The position numbers and the translations under genes were made by a program. Below the pieces are notes generated by a model. It saw nothing but the letters and a program-made list of their open reading frames with translations, ran no database searches and was not told the origin of the DNA. Shown here in pieces: positions 36,675 through 44,799 of a DNA stretch of 64,000 nt; the first letter of the stretch is position 1, and every line of letters starts with the position of its first letter. This stretch comes from S5-A14a sp050908895. Its GTDB lineage: Bacteria; Bacillota; Clostridia; Peptostreptococcales; Anaerovoracaceae. The stretch lies in the NCBI GenBank assembly GCA_050908895.1, contig CP171222.1, positions 1,798,001-1,862,000 of the forward strand, read 5' to 3'.

Positions 36675-36714
36675 TTCTGCCTTTCCACAAAAATATATTT
36701 AAAAAATGTGTCCA

Positions 36715-37162
36715 TTTACTTGACTATGTTGCAATTATCTATCTCCATAGCTTCGAAATCTTACGCATTCTTCCTGCACATATTTGATATCTACCGTCCA
36801 TTCTTTCATACTTTGTATAGCTTTTACGATGTATTTTCGGCTTTATATAACCCCTCTTTCGTATACTTCCAAAACTTCTTGTGTATCCATTACTCTTGCA
36901 TCTCACATATACTTCTGCAAGTCCATATATACAATTACGCTTGAGCATACGCCCAATTAAGCCAAGTTCTTCCTCATTGTCGGCATTCGGGTTGTTGTGC
37001 GGTTTTCTTGATTTTAACGCAAGACTTCGTACATCTTTTTAATTGACGATATACGAACTGCCTATTGGTATGATACTGTCTTGCTGCTTGTGTTACTCCA
37101 TACTTAATAGCATATTCACATAAACGCTGGCGAAAATACATTTCTTCGGTTATACTTTTCAT
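36715..37162 (-). pseudogene. N-terminal fragment of the outer IS transposase, frameshifted
   Basis: It begins at ATG 37162 with a helix-turn-helix (KYGVTQAARQYHTNRQFVYR), then shifts frame into a segment with GYIKPKIHRKSYTKYERMDG. After GRYQI the frame breaks again: an in-frame continuation YVQEECVRFRSYGDR can be read in another frame, which suggests that about 11 bp coding for the first catalytic Asp has been lost. The element was therefore inactive or became so independently of the IS3 insertion. Confidence 0.78.
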
Positions 37163-37296
37163 GAGAGGAATCCTTTGATACTTTTTTGTTTGTGGTAAAA
37201 CCTATTGTATCAAAGTTCCTCTCTTTTTTTATTTATTTCTGTAACATATGTCTTATCACATTACATTTATTTAATCAATAAAATTCACATAAAATT

Positions 37297-37324
37297 AGCC
37301 TGTGGCATGAAGCAGTCACAGGCT
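37297..37324 (-). terminator. Stem-loop after the Crp/Fnr regulator
   Basis: AGCCTGTG and CACAGGCT form an 8-bp stem around 12 bases. AATTTTATG follows on the minus strand, a modest U tract. It lies 23 bp after the regulator stop. Confidence 0.7.
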
Positions 37325-37346
37325 CTTTAAATAACAAAAAAATCAC

Positions 37347-38018
37347 TTATGAATGCATTGCACACTTCCGCAACCTTTCATAATCCAGTATCTTAAGTCT
37401 TCCGCGATAAATCTTAATTATCCCTTTATCTTGAAAAACATTCAGATTTCTCGACACAACTTCTCTTGCTGTACCAATATCCTTAGCCAATTCCTCATGG
37501 GTCAGAAAAATTTCATCACTGCCAAGGAGCTCAAATTCATCAATTAACTTCATTGCAATCTTTCTGTCTACCGGAAAAAACATATTTTGTATGCGATGGA
37601 AAGCTTTAAAATATTTATATTTTGAGATTCCCAGAAGAAAGAGCTTAACCTCCATGTGTTTCTCAGACAAGGCCTTTAACGCTGAGGCATCCAACATCAA
37701 AACTTCTGTTTCCTCTTCTGCTTCAACATAGAAATTTTGATTCAGAGCTTCCAGAATGCAGGATGCTGACATTATACATAGATCACCTTTCCTTAGTCGC
37801 TCAATGGAAATATCCCGCCCATCTTCCGACAACACGTAACCTCTTAATCTCCCCCTAATAATATACAAAATTCCTGTACAAACTTCGCTATTTTCATGTA
37901 AGATTTCACCACTTCTATATAGATTAATCTCTGTATTTTGGGCTATCATCTCCTTTTCGTCGGAACTTAAAATGTCCCAGAACTCAAAATTTCCTCGCAT
38001 TATTTCAATAGTTTCCAT
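37347..38018 (-). CDS. Crp/Fnr-family transcriptional regulator
   Basis: A 223-residue regulator. The N-terminal cyclic-nucleotide-binding fold spans INLYRSGEILHENSEVC to the DLCIMSASCILEAL region. A C-terminal winged helix is seen in LTHEELAKDIGTAREVVSRNLNVFQDKGII. No N-terminal four-cysteine cluster of Fnr is present, so oxygen sensing through 4Fe-4S is unlikely, and the cAMP-contact motif is not recognisable. It is 24 bp downstream of the PfkB-family kinase gene and probably co-transcribed. AGGAG precedes the ATG. Ligand unknown. Confidence 0.87.
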   Translation of the reverse strand: METIEIMRGNFEFWDILSSDEKEMIAQNTEINLYRSGEILHENSEVCTGILYIIRGRLRGYVLSEDGRDISIERLRKGDLCIMSASCILEALNQNFYVEAEEETEVLMLDASALKALSEKHMEVKLFLLGISKYKYFKAFHRIQNMFFPVDRKIAMKLIDEFELLGSDEIFLTHEELAKDIGTAREVVSRNLNVFQDKGIIKIYRGRLKILDYERLRKCAMHS

Positions 38019-38042
38019 AACCTAGCTCCTTTCAAAGGCTCC

Positions 38043-38930
38043 CTAAATCAAAGTGCTCTTATCTGATTCGACAATCTTGGCCGCAAGTTTATTAGCTTTA
38101 GCCACAGCCTCTACTATACTATACCCTTCCATTAGACCACCTAAAACAGCACCTGCATGACCATCACCCGCTCCAACAGTGTTGATAACACCATTCACCT
38201 TGATAGCGTGGAATTCCTCCTTACGAACGCCTTGTTCTGTGTAAATATAAACTACTGCACCCTCTTCACCTAAAGTCACCACAATAGGGCTTTTAATGAG
38301 CTCTACCACATTCTCAATAAACCCAAATTTATTTATAAAGAATGAAGATTCTTCCGCATTCATATGAAGAATTGGACGATATTTCATTATTCGCAAAATA
38401 GTTTGCTCCGGCAAATATCCCAATCTTGGTCCGGGTGCAAAGAAAATTTTTCGCATAGCTATACTCTCATGGTTTTCCAAGAAATTTAGTATAAGTTCAC
38501 CGGAGTCATCCTCCAAATCAAGTCCACATATGTAAATGTAATCATAGTTATCTAAATTGACGTCACGAAAAAATTCCTCTTTAAAAATATATTCAGCACC
38601 ACGGTTGCTCACAAAAGTTCGATCTCCGTTCTTCTCAATAAAACAATAACAACAACCATTTTCTTTATCATTTTCACCTACTATAGCCTGAAATTCCATA
38701 TTGATCAGTCTTTTTTTTACTAGCTCTCCATAAATTCCTTTCCCCACAGGAGTCAAGAAATCAAATTCACAACCAATATATTTTAGCATTGACGCTACAT
38801 TGTGAGCACATCCTCCCATTGAGATTCTATGAGATACTGCGTTTAAATCTTCTTGGGGCCTAGGTAAAACTTCTACTTGAATTACAATATCTACGGCTGT
38901 TGAACCTATAATTAAAGCCTTATTTTTCAA
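38043..38930 (-). CDS. PfkB-family carbohydrate or nucleoside kinase
   Basis: A 295-residue ribokinase-fold enzyme. The substrate region is GGCAHNVASMLKYIGCEFDF; the catalytic motif 2 is NTVGAGDGHAGAVLGGL with the expected Asp. The PfkB lid sequence ALIIGSTAVDIVIQ opens the protein. The start is TTG 38930, with AGGAGG six bases upstream; the longer ATG reading adds 34 non-family residues. Substrate cannot be fixed: sugars, pseudouridine or inosine-type nucleosides are possible. It is coupled to the downstream Crp/Fnr regulator. Confidence 0.8.
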   Translation of the reverse strand: MKNKALIIGSTAVDIVIQVEVLPRPQEDLNAVSHRISMGGCAHNVASMLKYIGCEFDFLTPVGKGIYGELVKKRLINMEFQAIVGENDKENGCCYCFIEKNGDRTFVSNRGAEYIFKEEFFRDVNLDNYDYIYICGLDLEDDSGELILNFLENHESIAMRKIFFAPGPRLGYLPEQTILRIMKYRPILHMNAEESSFFINKFGFIENVVELIKSPIVVTLGEEGAVVYIYTEQGVRKEEFHAIKVNGVINTVGAGDGHAGAVLGGLMEGYSIVEAVAKANKLAAKIVESDKSTLI

Positions 38931-39070
38931 TAAAAATCCTCCTGCAACTTTTATTATTTTACCTGTTCTTATTAACAAAAAAGGGTATCCTAAGACACCC
39001 ATCCTGTTTTGATTTATGATAGCTTCCCTCACAAGTTATACTTAATCATTCTCATGCTATTTCCAGAAAA

Positions 39071-39952
39071 TTATTTCATAATATATTTCGGGTTCTTCAC
39101 TTTGACGTTCTCATCTTTTACAATCTTTTCCGGTTTTAACTCAAGAACTTCAGGGTTTGCCATATATCTTTTGAATTCTCTGAAACATCTTGCATAGTAA
39201 TAGCCAGCTTCCACTCTATCATCAGCAGCCACTTTTATTGGAATAACTTTCTTTTCTACTATAGTTTCCCCAACCTTTGCCAATTTTTTCTCCGGTTGCC
39301 CCATAGCAATAAATATAGATGTCGTTCCAAAATCATACATGTGATGGTAAACCGGGCCAAGTCTGATAGACGCTAAATTTGTTATAAATAATGACGTATG
39401 AAAAGGGCTGGCATGAATAATAGAAAAAGGTAACCCCAGAAATTTATCCCAAGCTTTTAAAATCCCTACTATGGTCCTCATCATAAAAGGAACTTTGTTT
39501 ATGCCTTTCAAAAACATATCCGTTGCATTACGGGGCTCCGGAGTATTATTAGTTTCAATTGCCTCCGTAACAATTTCATTTACCTTAAATATATCATCAT
39601 CTAATTTAAAATACAACTTAATAACTGTCTCGCCATTTCCCCCCTCAGCTGTAGGCTTTATAGCTGTAAAAGAAACAACAAAGTGGTTCCTTCCAAAGAT
39701 TGATCTGTTAACTACAAATCTGTTTAGATGAGGATTCTGAGAAACAAGTCTCAAATACGCCGCAATTACTACACTCATATGCTTCATAGCGACGCCTTTT
39801 TGCCTGCACTGATTAACGTATTTAGAAATTGGTTCCATATCAATATCCAAATTAATAAAATTTGTTGCATCATATCTATGAGGCATTATATGGGGAATAA
39901 TTTCATAAAAAGGGTCACACCCTTTAAGTTTGTATCCATCCGGTCTGTTCAT
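39071..39952 (-). CDS. Stand-alone E2-like (CAT-fold) acyltransferase homologue lacking catalytic His
   Basis: A 293-residue protein similar to the catalytic domain of 2-oxoacid dehydrogenase E2 components, such as KHMSVVIAAYLRLVSQNP and SLFITNLASIRLGPVYHH. There is no lipoyl or peripheral subunit-binding domain. The active-site motif DHRVxDG reads DDRVEAG: Asp245 replaces the catalytic His and Ala249 the Asp. Ordinary acyl transfer is therefore unlikely. The frame is intact and it sits 28 bp after the threonine-aldolase-like gene, suggesting co-transcription. Role unknown; a binding or scaffold role is possible. Confidence 0.68.
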   Translation of the reverse strand: MNRPDGYKLKGCDPFYEIIPHIMPHRYDATNFINLDIDMEPISKYVNQCRQKGVAMKHMSVVIAAYLRLVSQNPHLNRFVVNRSIFGRNHFVVSFTAIKPTAEGGNGETVIKLYFKLDDDIFKVNEIVTEAIETNNTPEPRNATDMFLKGINKVPFMMRTIVGILKAWDKFLGLPFSIIHASPFHTSLFITNLASIRLGPVYHHMYDFGTTSIFIAMGQPEKKLAKVGETIVEKKVIPIKVAADDRVEAGYYYARCFREFKRYMANPEVLELKPEKIVKDENVKVKNPKYIMK

Positions 39953-39980
39953 ATATATATCTTACTATCCTTTAAAATTT

Positions 39981-41024
39981 CTAACTGTGATATTGGCTCA
40001 TAGCCTTCGCTAAAGCTTCAATATCATCACTTGTGGTTCCAAAGCCTGTCACAAATCTAGTCACCATAATATCATCATTACCCTCAATAGGAGCCCACTC
40101 GTAGAAGTCGAAAGATTCCTGCAAGTATTCAATGAGCACCTTAGGTAATATAGGAAAAATTTGATTTGTTCTAGACGAACTATAAAATTCATATCCATAA
40201 CTTGAGAAAATTTTTCTAATTTTCTCCGCTGCAGCGTTCATATGATTTCCTATACTATAAAAAAGACTTTCATCTCCTCCCTTAAGAAGCTCAATAAACT
40301 GCACACCCAAGATTCTGCCCTTTGCAAGCATTGCATTATTCTGTTTCACAATCCATCTATAATAAGGTTTAAAAGCGTCATTGAGTAATACAACCGCCTC
40401 GCCTAAGAGAAGTCCATGTTTGGTTCCTCCTATATAAAAAGCATCTGAAATCTGAGCAATATCTATTATATTAAAGTCTGCCTCCGGTGCAGTAAGTCCA
40501 ACACCTAGTCTTGCTCCATCAACATATAAAAGCATGTCCTTTTCATTACATTTCGCTCTAAGTGCATGAAGTTCATCCAGAGTATATAAAGTACCTAACT
40601 CTGTTGGCTGACTAATCGACAAAAGTCTAGGAAGAACAGTATGGTCGTCTTCATACTCAATCCAAGCTCTATCAATAAGCTCAGGGGTAATTTTACCATT
40701 TATCGACTCCATAGGAATAATCTTATGTCCGGCCTTCTCAACTGCACCGCACTCATGAGTATATATATGAGCTGATCTTGGTGCAACGACAGCTTCATAA
40801 GGTCTAAGGGCAGCTGCTATAGTACATACATTTGTCGGAGTTCCTCCTACCATCATATGCACGTCTGCTTCCGGTCTCCCTATCATTTCTTTTATTATAT
40901 CTGCAGCCATATCAGAATATTTATCTAAGGTATGGGTTCCCGTATGTTCCGAATTAGTTTCTACTAAAGCTTTTAAAATTTGGGGATGTGCGCCCTGTGT
41001 ATAGTCACTTTTAAAGTAAATCAT
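39981..41024 (-). CDS. Low-specificity threonine aldolase / beta-eliminating lyase family enzyme
   Basis: A 347-residue PLP enzyme of the fold-type I aldolase group. HMMVGGTPTNVCTIAAAL, YVDGARLGVGL and the PLP-lysine segment FYIGGTKHGLLLGEAVV are visible. It probably cleaves L-threonine or allo-threonine to glycine and acetaldehyde, or a related beta-hydroxy amino acid. Length matches LtaE-like enzymes. GGAGG precedes the ATG. Downstream lies the E2-like gene. Confidence 0.83.
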   Translation of the reverse strand: MIYFKSDYTQGAHPQILKALVETNSEHTGTHTLDKYSDMAADIIKEMIGRPEADVHMMVGGTPTNVCTIAAALRPYEAVVAPRSAHIYTHECGAVEKAGHKIIPMESINGKITPELIDRAWIEYEDDHTVLPRLLSISQPTELGTLYTLDELHALRAKCNEKDMLLYVDGARLGVGLTAPEADFNIIDIAQISDAFYIGGTKHGLLLGEAVVLLNDAFKPYYRWIVKQNNAMLAKGRILGVQFIELLKGGDESLFYSIGNHMNAAAEKIRKIFSSYGYEFYSSSRTNQIFPILPKVLIEYLQESFDFYEWAPIEGNDDIMVTRFVTGFGTTSDDIEALAKAMSQYHS

Positions 41025-41247
41025 ATTCTACCTCCATTGTCATTTTCTATACTCTATTAACAAAGCTAGTCTATAACAACACTTCTCAATACTATTATAC
41101 GTTAAAATTCAAATAAAAGCAAAATTTTTTGCTCGGATTATAGCTACACAACTTTCTTATTCATTTTTATTATATTAACCATGTGAATTTTGAAATTTCG
41201 ACACTAAATCAACTTTTATAAATTTTGCAGTAATTTTAATTAAATGC

Positions 41248-41276
41248 TTGCTTAATTATTTAATTGATGCTATAAT
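41248..41276 (+). promoter_or_regulatory. Promoter for the small Cys-rich protein
   Basis: TTGCTT (41248-41253) and a perfect TATAAT (41271-41276) are separated by 17 bp, about 45 bp before the ATG at 41321. The rest of the 41025-41320 gap is A/T-rich with no further gene seen. Confidence 0.7.
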
Positions 41277-41320
41277 ATTTTTATAACATCACTAAAGAAA
41301 TAATAAAGGAGGTACTAACA

Positions 41321-41497
41321 ATGGTATCATGTGGGGAAATGAAAAAAGGCGAAGTTTATGCTTGTGAAAGCTGTGGACTAGAACTAGAAGTTAAAAATGC
41401 TTGTGGATGTCCTGATGAAGAAGCTTGCACAACAGGCCATGACCATGGTGTATGCTGCAATTTCGAATGTTGCGGAAAACCAATGGTTAGAAAATAA
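41321..41497 (+). CDS. Small Cys-rich, desulforedoxin-like protein (58 residues)
   Basis: Not a fragment: it has a promoter, AAAGGAGG eight bases before ATG and a strong terminator after the stop. The sequence has 12 cysteines among 58 residues. GEVYACESCGLELEV near the N-terminus and ECCGKPMVRK at the end match the CxxC and CC metal ligands of desulforedoxin, which binds one iron. Between them an insert (NACGCPDEEACTTGHDHG) adds four Cys and two His, enough for a second metal. It may act in electron transfer, iron handling or oxidative defence in an anaerobe; exact role unknown. Confidence 0.82.
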   Translation: MVSCGEMKKGEVYACESCGLELEVKNACGCPDEEACTTGHDHGVCCNFECCGKPMVRK

Positions 41498-41536
41498 TTA
41501 GCAATTACCTAAAACTTTAAATAAAGTTGATCTCAA

Positions 41537-41570
41537 TCAAACACCCCAGCCGATCGGCTGGGGTGTTTGA
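41537..41570. terminator. Strong bidirectional terminator
   Basis: TCAAACACCCCAGCC and GGCTGGGGTGTTTGA form a perfect 15-bp stem with a GATC loop. It serves the Cys-rich gene (plus) and the convergent APC transporter gene (minus). Confidence 0.9.
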
Positions 41571-41605
41571 TTTCTGCTAATGACCTAAACTATGATGAGA
41601 TATTC

Positions 41606-43039
41606 TTAAAACCAACTTAAGGTTCCGTTTAAAGTAAGTATCAATGATAGAACAGCTGCGGAAATTAAAATGGCACATACTATCATTGATCCAGCACCTT
41701 CAAAAACTTTCATCCCTCTCTTATATCTATTATAAATATACATTAATGTTCCTGGCGCATAAAGAAGCGAAGCTATAAGAATATAAGTTGTACCTGATGC
41801 ATAAAGAAGCCAAATGCCATACAGACTCCCTCCAATTGCAATAATCCATGAGAAAAACATCTTATTGCTTTCAATTTCCCTATCTTCTCCTCTAGCTACA
41901 ACCAACAAATAGTAAAATGCAGATAGTACATATGGCACCATAATTGCCGAGGTAGATAAGGCATAAAGAGCTTGGAATGTGGCACTGTTTAGATACATTA
42001 CTATTATAAATGCCTGTATAATTAATCCTGTAACAATTACTGCCCATTTTGGAGCTCCCTTTCTATTCTTTTCAGATAAAATTTTAGGGAATGCTTGATG
42101 TTGTGCTGGACCAAATGCACTATCTACACACAAAATAGTATATGAGAATAATGCACCTCCTAAGGATATGATCACTCCAACATTTACTAATGTTGCTCCC
42201 CATGGTCCTACCACAGCTTCTAAAACGCCCCCTAGAGATGGGTTAGATAACTCTGCTAACTTTTCAGCCGGCATAACTCCCATAGAAAGCACCGATATCA
42301 ACACATAAAGCAGGAATAGGGACACAAAGGATATTATAGTTGCTTGACCGGCAATCTTAGTTGTTTTACCCCTGCCGGATATTACGACGGCACCTTCTAT
42401 ACCAATAAAAATCCAGACCGTTGTATAGACTGTTCCTCTCACTTGTTCAAGCAATGATACTTCGCCTGTACCGGCAAAATTCTTTGTGAAAATTTCAATA
42501 CGGAACGCCCCTCCCAGGATAATAGCAATTACTACAACAATAATCGGTATAACCTTCGCAATTACAACAATAGCATTCAGCACAACAGCTTCATTAATAC
42601 CTCTCAGTATTAAAATAGATAACACCCATATAACAGCTGATGCAACTATTGCTGATGTTAGATTCCTCCCATTTCCAAAAACTGGTATATAGTTTCCTAA
42701 GGTTTCAAATAGCAAAGATATAAATGAAATCTGTGCTAGCATTGCACTCATCCAATATCCCCAAGCCGAATTAAATCCTACATAGTCTCCGAAACCCTCT
42801 CTAGCATAGCTGTAAATTCCACTAGTTAAATCCTTTTTAACTACAGAAAGTTTAAAGAAAGACATTGTTAGAGCAAACATTCCTACTCCACAAATTCCCC
42901 AACCTATTAATGTTGCTAATGTATGGGCACCATTCTTAGCAAAATCTCCCGATAAACTAAATACTCCACTAGCCAAGGTAAGCCCTACTGCAAACATAGC
43001 AAGAGGAAATACCCCTAAAGTGCTTTCTTGTTTCTCCAT
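41606..43039 (-). CDS. APC-superfamily amino acid antiporter (basic amino acid/polyamine type)
   Basis: A 477-residue protein with about 12 hydrophobic segments. The first membrane helices have LGVFPLAMFAVGLTLASGVFSL, the APC glycine-rich start, and FIGIEGAVVISGRGK is typical of the ArcD/LysP-related antiporter subgroup. It lies directly downstream of the DDAH-like hydrolase on the same strand, and so probably moves arginine, methylated arginine, citrulline or ornithine. The specific substrate is inferred from context. Confidence 0.8.
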   Translation of the reverse strand: MEKQESTLGVFPLAMFAVGLTLASGVFSLSGDFAKNGAHTLATLIGWGICGVGMFALTMSFFKLSVVKKDLTSGIYSYAREGFGDYVGFNSAWGYWMSAMLAQISFISLLFETLGNYIPVFGNGRNLTSAIVASAVIWVLSILILRGINEAVVLNAIVVIAKVIPIIVVVIAIILGGAFRIEIFTKNFAGTGEVSLLEQVRGTVYTTVWIFIGIEGAVVISGRGKTTKIAGQATIISFVSLFLLYVLISVLSMGVMPAEKLAELSNPSLGGVLEAVVGPWGATLVNVGVIISLGGALFSYTILCVDSAFGPAQHQAFPKILSEKNRKGAPKWAVIVTGLIIQAFIIVMYLNSATFQALYALSTSAIMVPYVLSAFYYLLVVARGEDREIESNKMFFSWIIAIGGSLYGIWLLYASGTTYILIASLLYAPGTLMYIYNRYKRGMKVFEGAGSMIVCAILISAAVLSLILTLNGTLSWF

Positions 43040-43129
43040 AATCTTTAATCCTCTTTAACGACCATTACTTTTCTTGTAAGAAATAGCATTAATGTGCTTT
43101 TATAATTCTTAATGTAGCCAAAATAAATA

Positions 43130-43906
43130 TTAGAATCTGAGTGATAGACAGCTTAATCCACCATCAATTTTTTTGTATTCTGACGTATCAACTGTTATAA
43201 CATCATATCCCATATCTTCAATTGCTTTTTTTACTTTTGGAAAACCTTCGGGCACTATAACGACGTCATTAACCCAAATGCAATTAGCCGCATACGCTTC
43301 ATCTTCAGGAATTTCTGTTTTGTTATAATCAGCAAAATCTGGACTTGATAAAAATTCACCTGCAGCTAACATATTGCTATTTTCAAGATAGTTAACGCCT
43401 GTTTTTAGATGAAGCATCTCTTTCATTTCAACAACAGAGCCTGTATGTCCATGTCTTTCCAGGATTTCAATAAATTGTCTGCAACCTTCCTCATTAGACC
43501 TATCAGAAGCACCAATATAAAAATGGTTTCCAACCATCATTACATCTCCACCTTCCATTGTTCCAGGAGATTTGATATATTCGATTTTATCTTCAGGATA
43601 AAACCTTTTTATTGTATCAACCATATATTCCGATTCATCACGTCGACTTTCTGCACCAGGTCTTGAGATAATAGCCACATTGGGTGTAAGAACTGCTGTA
43701 TCTTCAACGAAACAACTATCAGGGAACTGATCGAGTGCGGGTAAAACTGTCACTTCCACGCCACATTTTTTTAATGCCTCAATGTACGCATCATGTTGTT
43801 TGAGAGCATTTTCATAATCAGGAATCCCTTCAAATGTACCACTAGTGATGCCGTCGCAAATCGCTTTACACGGTCTTCTTACAATTACATTGTTAAATTT
43901 CTTCAT
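43130..43906 (-). CDS. Dimethylarginine dimethylaminohydrolase (DDAH)-like guanidino hydrolase
   Basis: A 258-residue protein of the guanidino-group-modifying superfamily in the compact DDAH size class. Visible residues: DSCFVEDTAVL (acidic substrate contacts), GTMEGGDVMMVG, LHLKTGVNYLE (catalytic His) and C-terminal IDGGLSCLSLRF, with Cys253 as nucleophile. DDAH hydrolyses methylated arginines to citrulline plus methylamines; related enzymes act on free arginine. Together with the adjacent APC transporter and divergent GntR regulator it forms an arginine-derivative uptake and breakdown module. GGAGGG precedes the ATG. Confidence 0.84.
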   Translation of the reverse strand: MKKFNNVIVRRPCKAICDGITSGTFEGIPDYENALKQHDAYIEALKKCGVEVTVLPALDQFPDSCFVEDTAVLTPNVAIISRPGAESRRDESEYMVDTIKRFYPEDKIEYIKSPGTMEGGDVMMVGNHFYIGASDRSNEEGCRQFIEILERHGHTGSVVEMKEMLHLKTGVNYLENSNMLAAGEFLSSPDFADYNKTEIPEDEAYAANCIWVNDVVIVPEGFPKVKKAIEDMGYDVITVDTSEYKKIDGGLSCLSLRF

Positions 43907-43962
43907 TTCTTTCCCTCCGTTATTTGCATAAGGTTTATTGATAAATAATTAACCTATTATAT

Positions 43963-43974
43963 ATTGTATATAAT
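43963..43974. promoter_or_regulatory. Candidate GntR operator in the DDAH/gntR intergenic
   Basis: ATTGTATATAAT is a near-palindromic box in the middle of the 145-bp gap between the divergent genes. The surrounding A/T-rich repeats make exact bounds uncertain. It shares the TTGTATA half-site with the pfl palindrome at 13445-13469. Confidence 0.4.
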
Positions 43975-44051
43975 ATATAATATATTTACTTTTGTCAACA
44001 ACTATTTTCTGTTATAATATAAAATGATTAACATTCTGGAGGCTTTAATAT

Positions 44052-44699
44052 ATGGACCAATTAAAAACTCTAAAAGCACATGTCTATGATTATATAGCTG
44101 AGCAAATTTTTCTTGGGAAAATTATTCCAGGAGAAAAAATTCAAGAAAATAAAATTTGCGACAATTTAAATGTTAGTCGCACTCCTGTTCGAGAAGCTTT
44201 AATTGAACTTGCCTGCTTTGGGATTATAGATAATTTACCTCGAAAAGGTTTTGTTGTTAAAGCTCTAACCTTAGATGATGTATCAGAGATATACTCAGTA
44301 ATAGGTATGCTTGAAGGACAGGCTGCTTTGCTTGCATGTGACAAATTGTCAGAAAGAGAACTTTCTGATATGAAATTTTATCTCGAAAGCATGAAGATCG
44401 CTATAGCTCAAAAGAACACAAACATGTATTACAAACAACAGGATATTTTTCATCAAATATTTGTTGAAAAATGTGGCAATAGAACTTTGATTGATACTCT
44501 TGACAATCTTAAAAAGCAATTGTTAAGACGTGAATTTAATCCTGATAAATTCCCCAACATTCAAACTGTTTTATATGAAACTAACAAAGAGCACGAACAT
44601 ATTTACAATCTTTTTGTAAATAAAAAAGCCGATGAAGTCGCAAATTATCTGCAAAATATACATTGGCGAGCACATCAAGCACAATTTGAGGTCTTGTGA
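44052..44699 (+). CDS. GntR-family regulator, FadR/FCD subgroup
   Basis: A 215-residue regulator. The N-terminal winged helix is KIIPGEKIQENKICDNLNVSRTPVREALIELACFG. The C-terminal all-helical FCD domain (EIYSVIGMLEGQAALLAC, HQIFVEKCGNRTLIDTL) binds a small organic ligand, often with a metal. It is transcribed away from the DDAH-like gene, the normal arrangement for a local regulator. GGAGG lies nine bases before ATG. The ligand may be an arginine derivative, by context only. Confidence 0.88.
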   Translation: MDQLKTLKAHVYDYIAEQIFLGKIIPGEKIQENKICDNLNVSRTPVREALIELACFGIIDNLPRKGFVVKALTLDDVSEIYSVIGMLEGQAALLACDKLSERELSDMKFYLESMKIAIAQKNTNMYYKQQDIFHQIFVEKCGNRTLIDTLDNLKKQLLRREFNPDKFPNIQTVLYETNKEHEHIYNLFVNKKADEVANYLQNIHWRAHQAQFEVL

Positions 44700-44720
44700 T
44701 TATAAGTAAATATATAAACC

Positions 44721-44766
44721 AAAAATCCCAATGCAGGGGCTAACTCGCCCAAGTATTGGGATTTTT
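44721..44766. terminator. Bidirectional terminator between gntR and kamE
   Basis: AAAAATCCCAAT pairs with ATTGGGATTTTT, with an inner GGGGC/GCCC stem. It ends gntR (plus) and the kam operon (minus, 34 bp after kamE). Confidence 0.88.
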
Positions 44767-44799
44767 TATTCTATTAATAAGATTCCTACCTAAACTCTG

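Larger units (their letters stand above)
35478..36714 (+). mobile_element. IS3-family insertion sequence inside the older IS
   Basis: TGGACACAT (35478-35486) and ATGTGTCCA (36706-36714) are inverted ends around orfA and orfB. Partial similarity continues about 12 bp outward on both sides, so the true tips may be slightly further out. Size, gene order and the A-rich frameshift site fit IS3. Both reading frames are intact, so it may still be mobile. Confidence 0.85.
35018..37254 (-). mobile_element. Decayed insertion sequence with rve (IS481/IS3-like) transposase, interrupted by a second IS
   Basis: AAGACATATGTTACA (35018-35032) and TGTAACATATGTCTT (37240-37254) are perfect 15-bp inverted terminal repeats; TGTCA-like bases may extend them. 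Inside, minus-strand fragments of one DDE transposase flank an IS3-family element. Removing the 1237-bp insert leaves about 1.0 kb, a normal size for such elements. No clear target duplication is visible. It lies 39 bp upstream of the feo -35 box. Confidence 0.82.
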
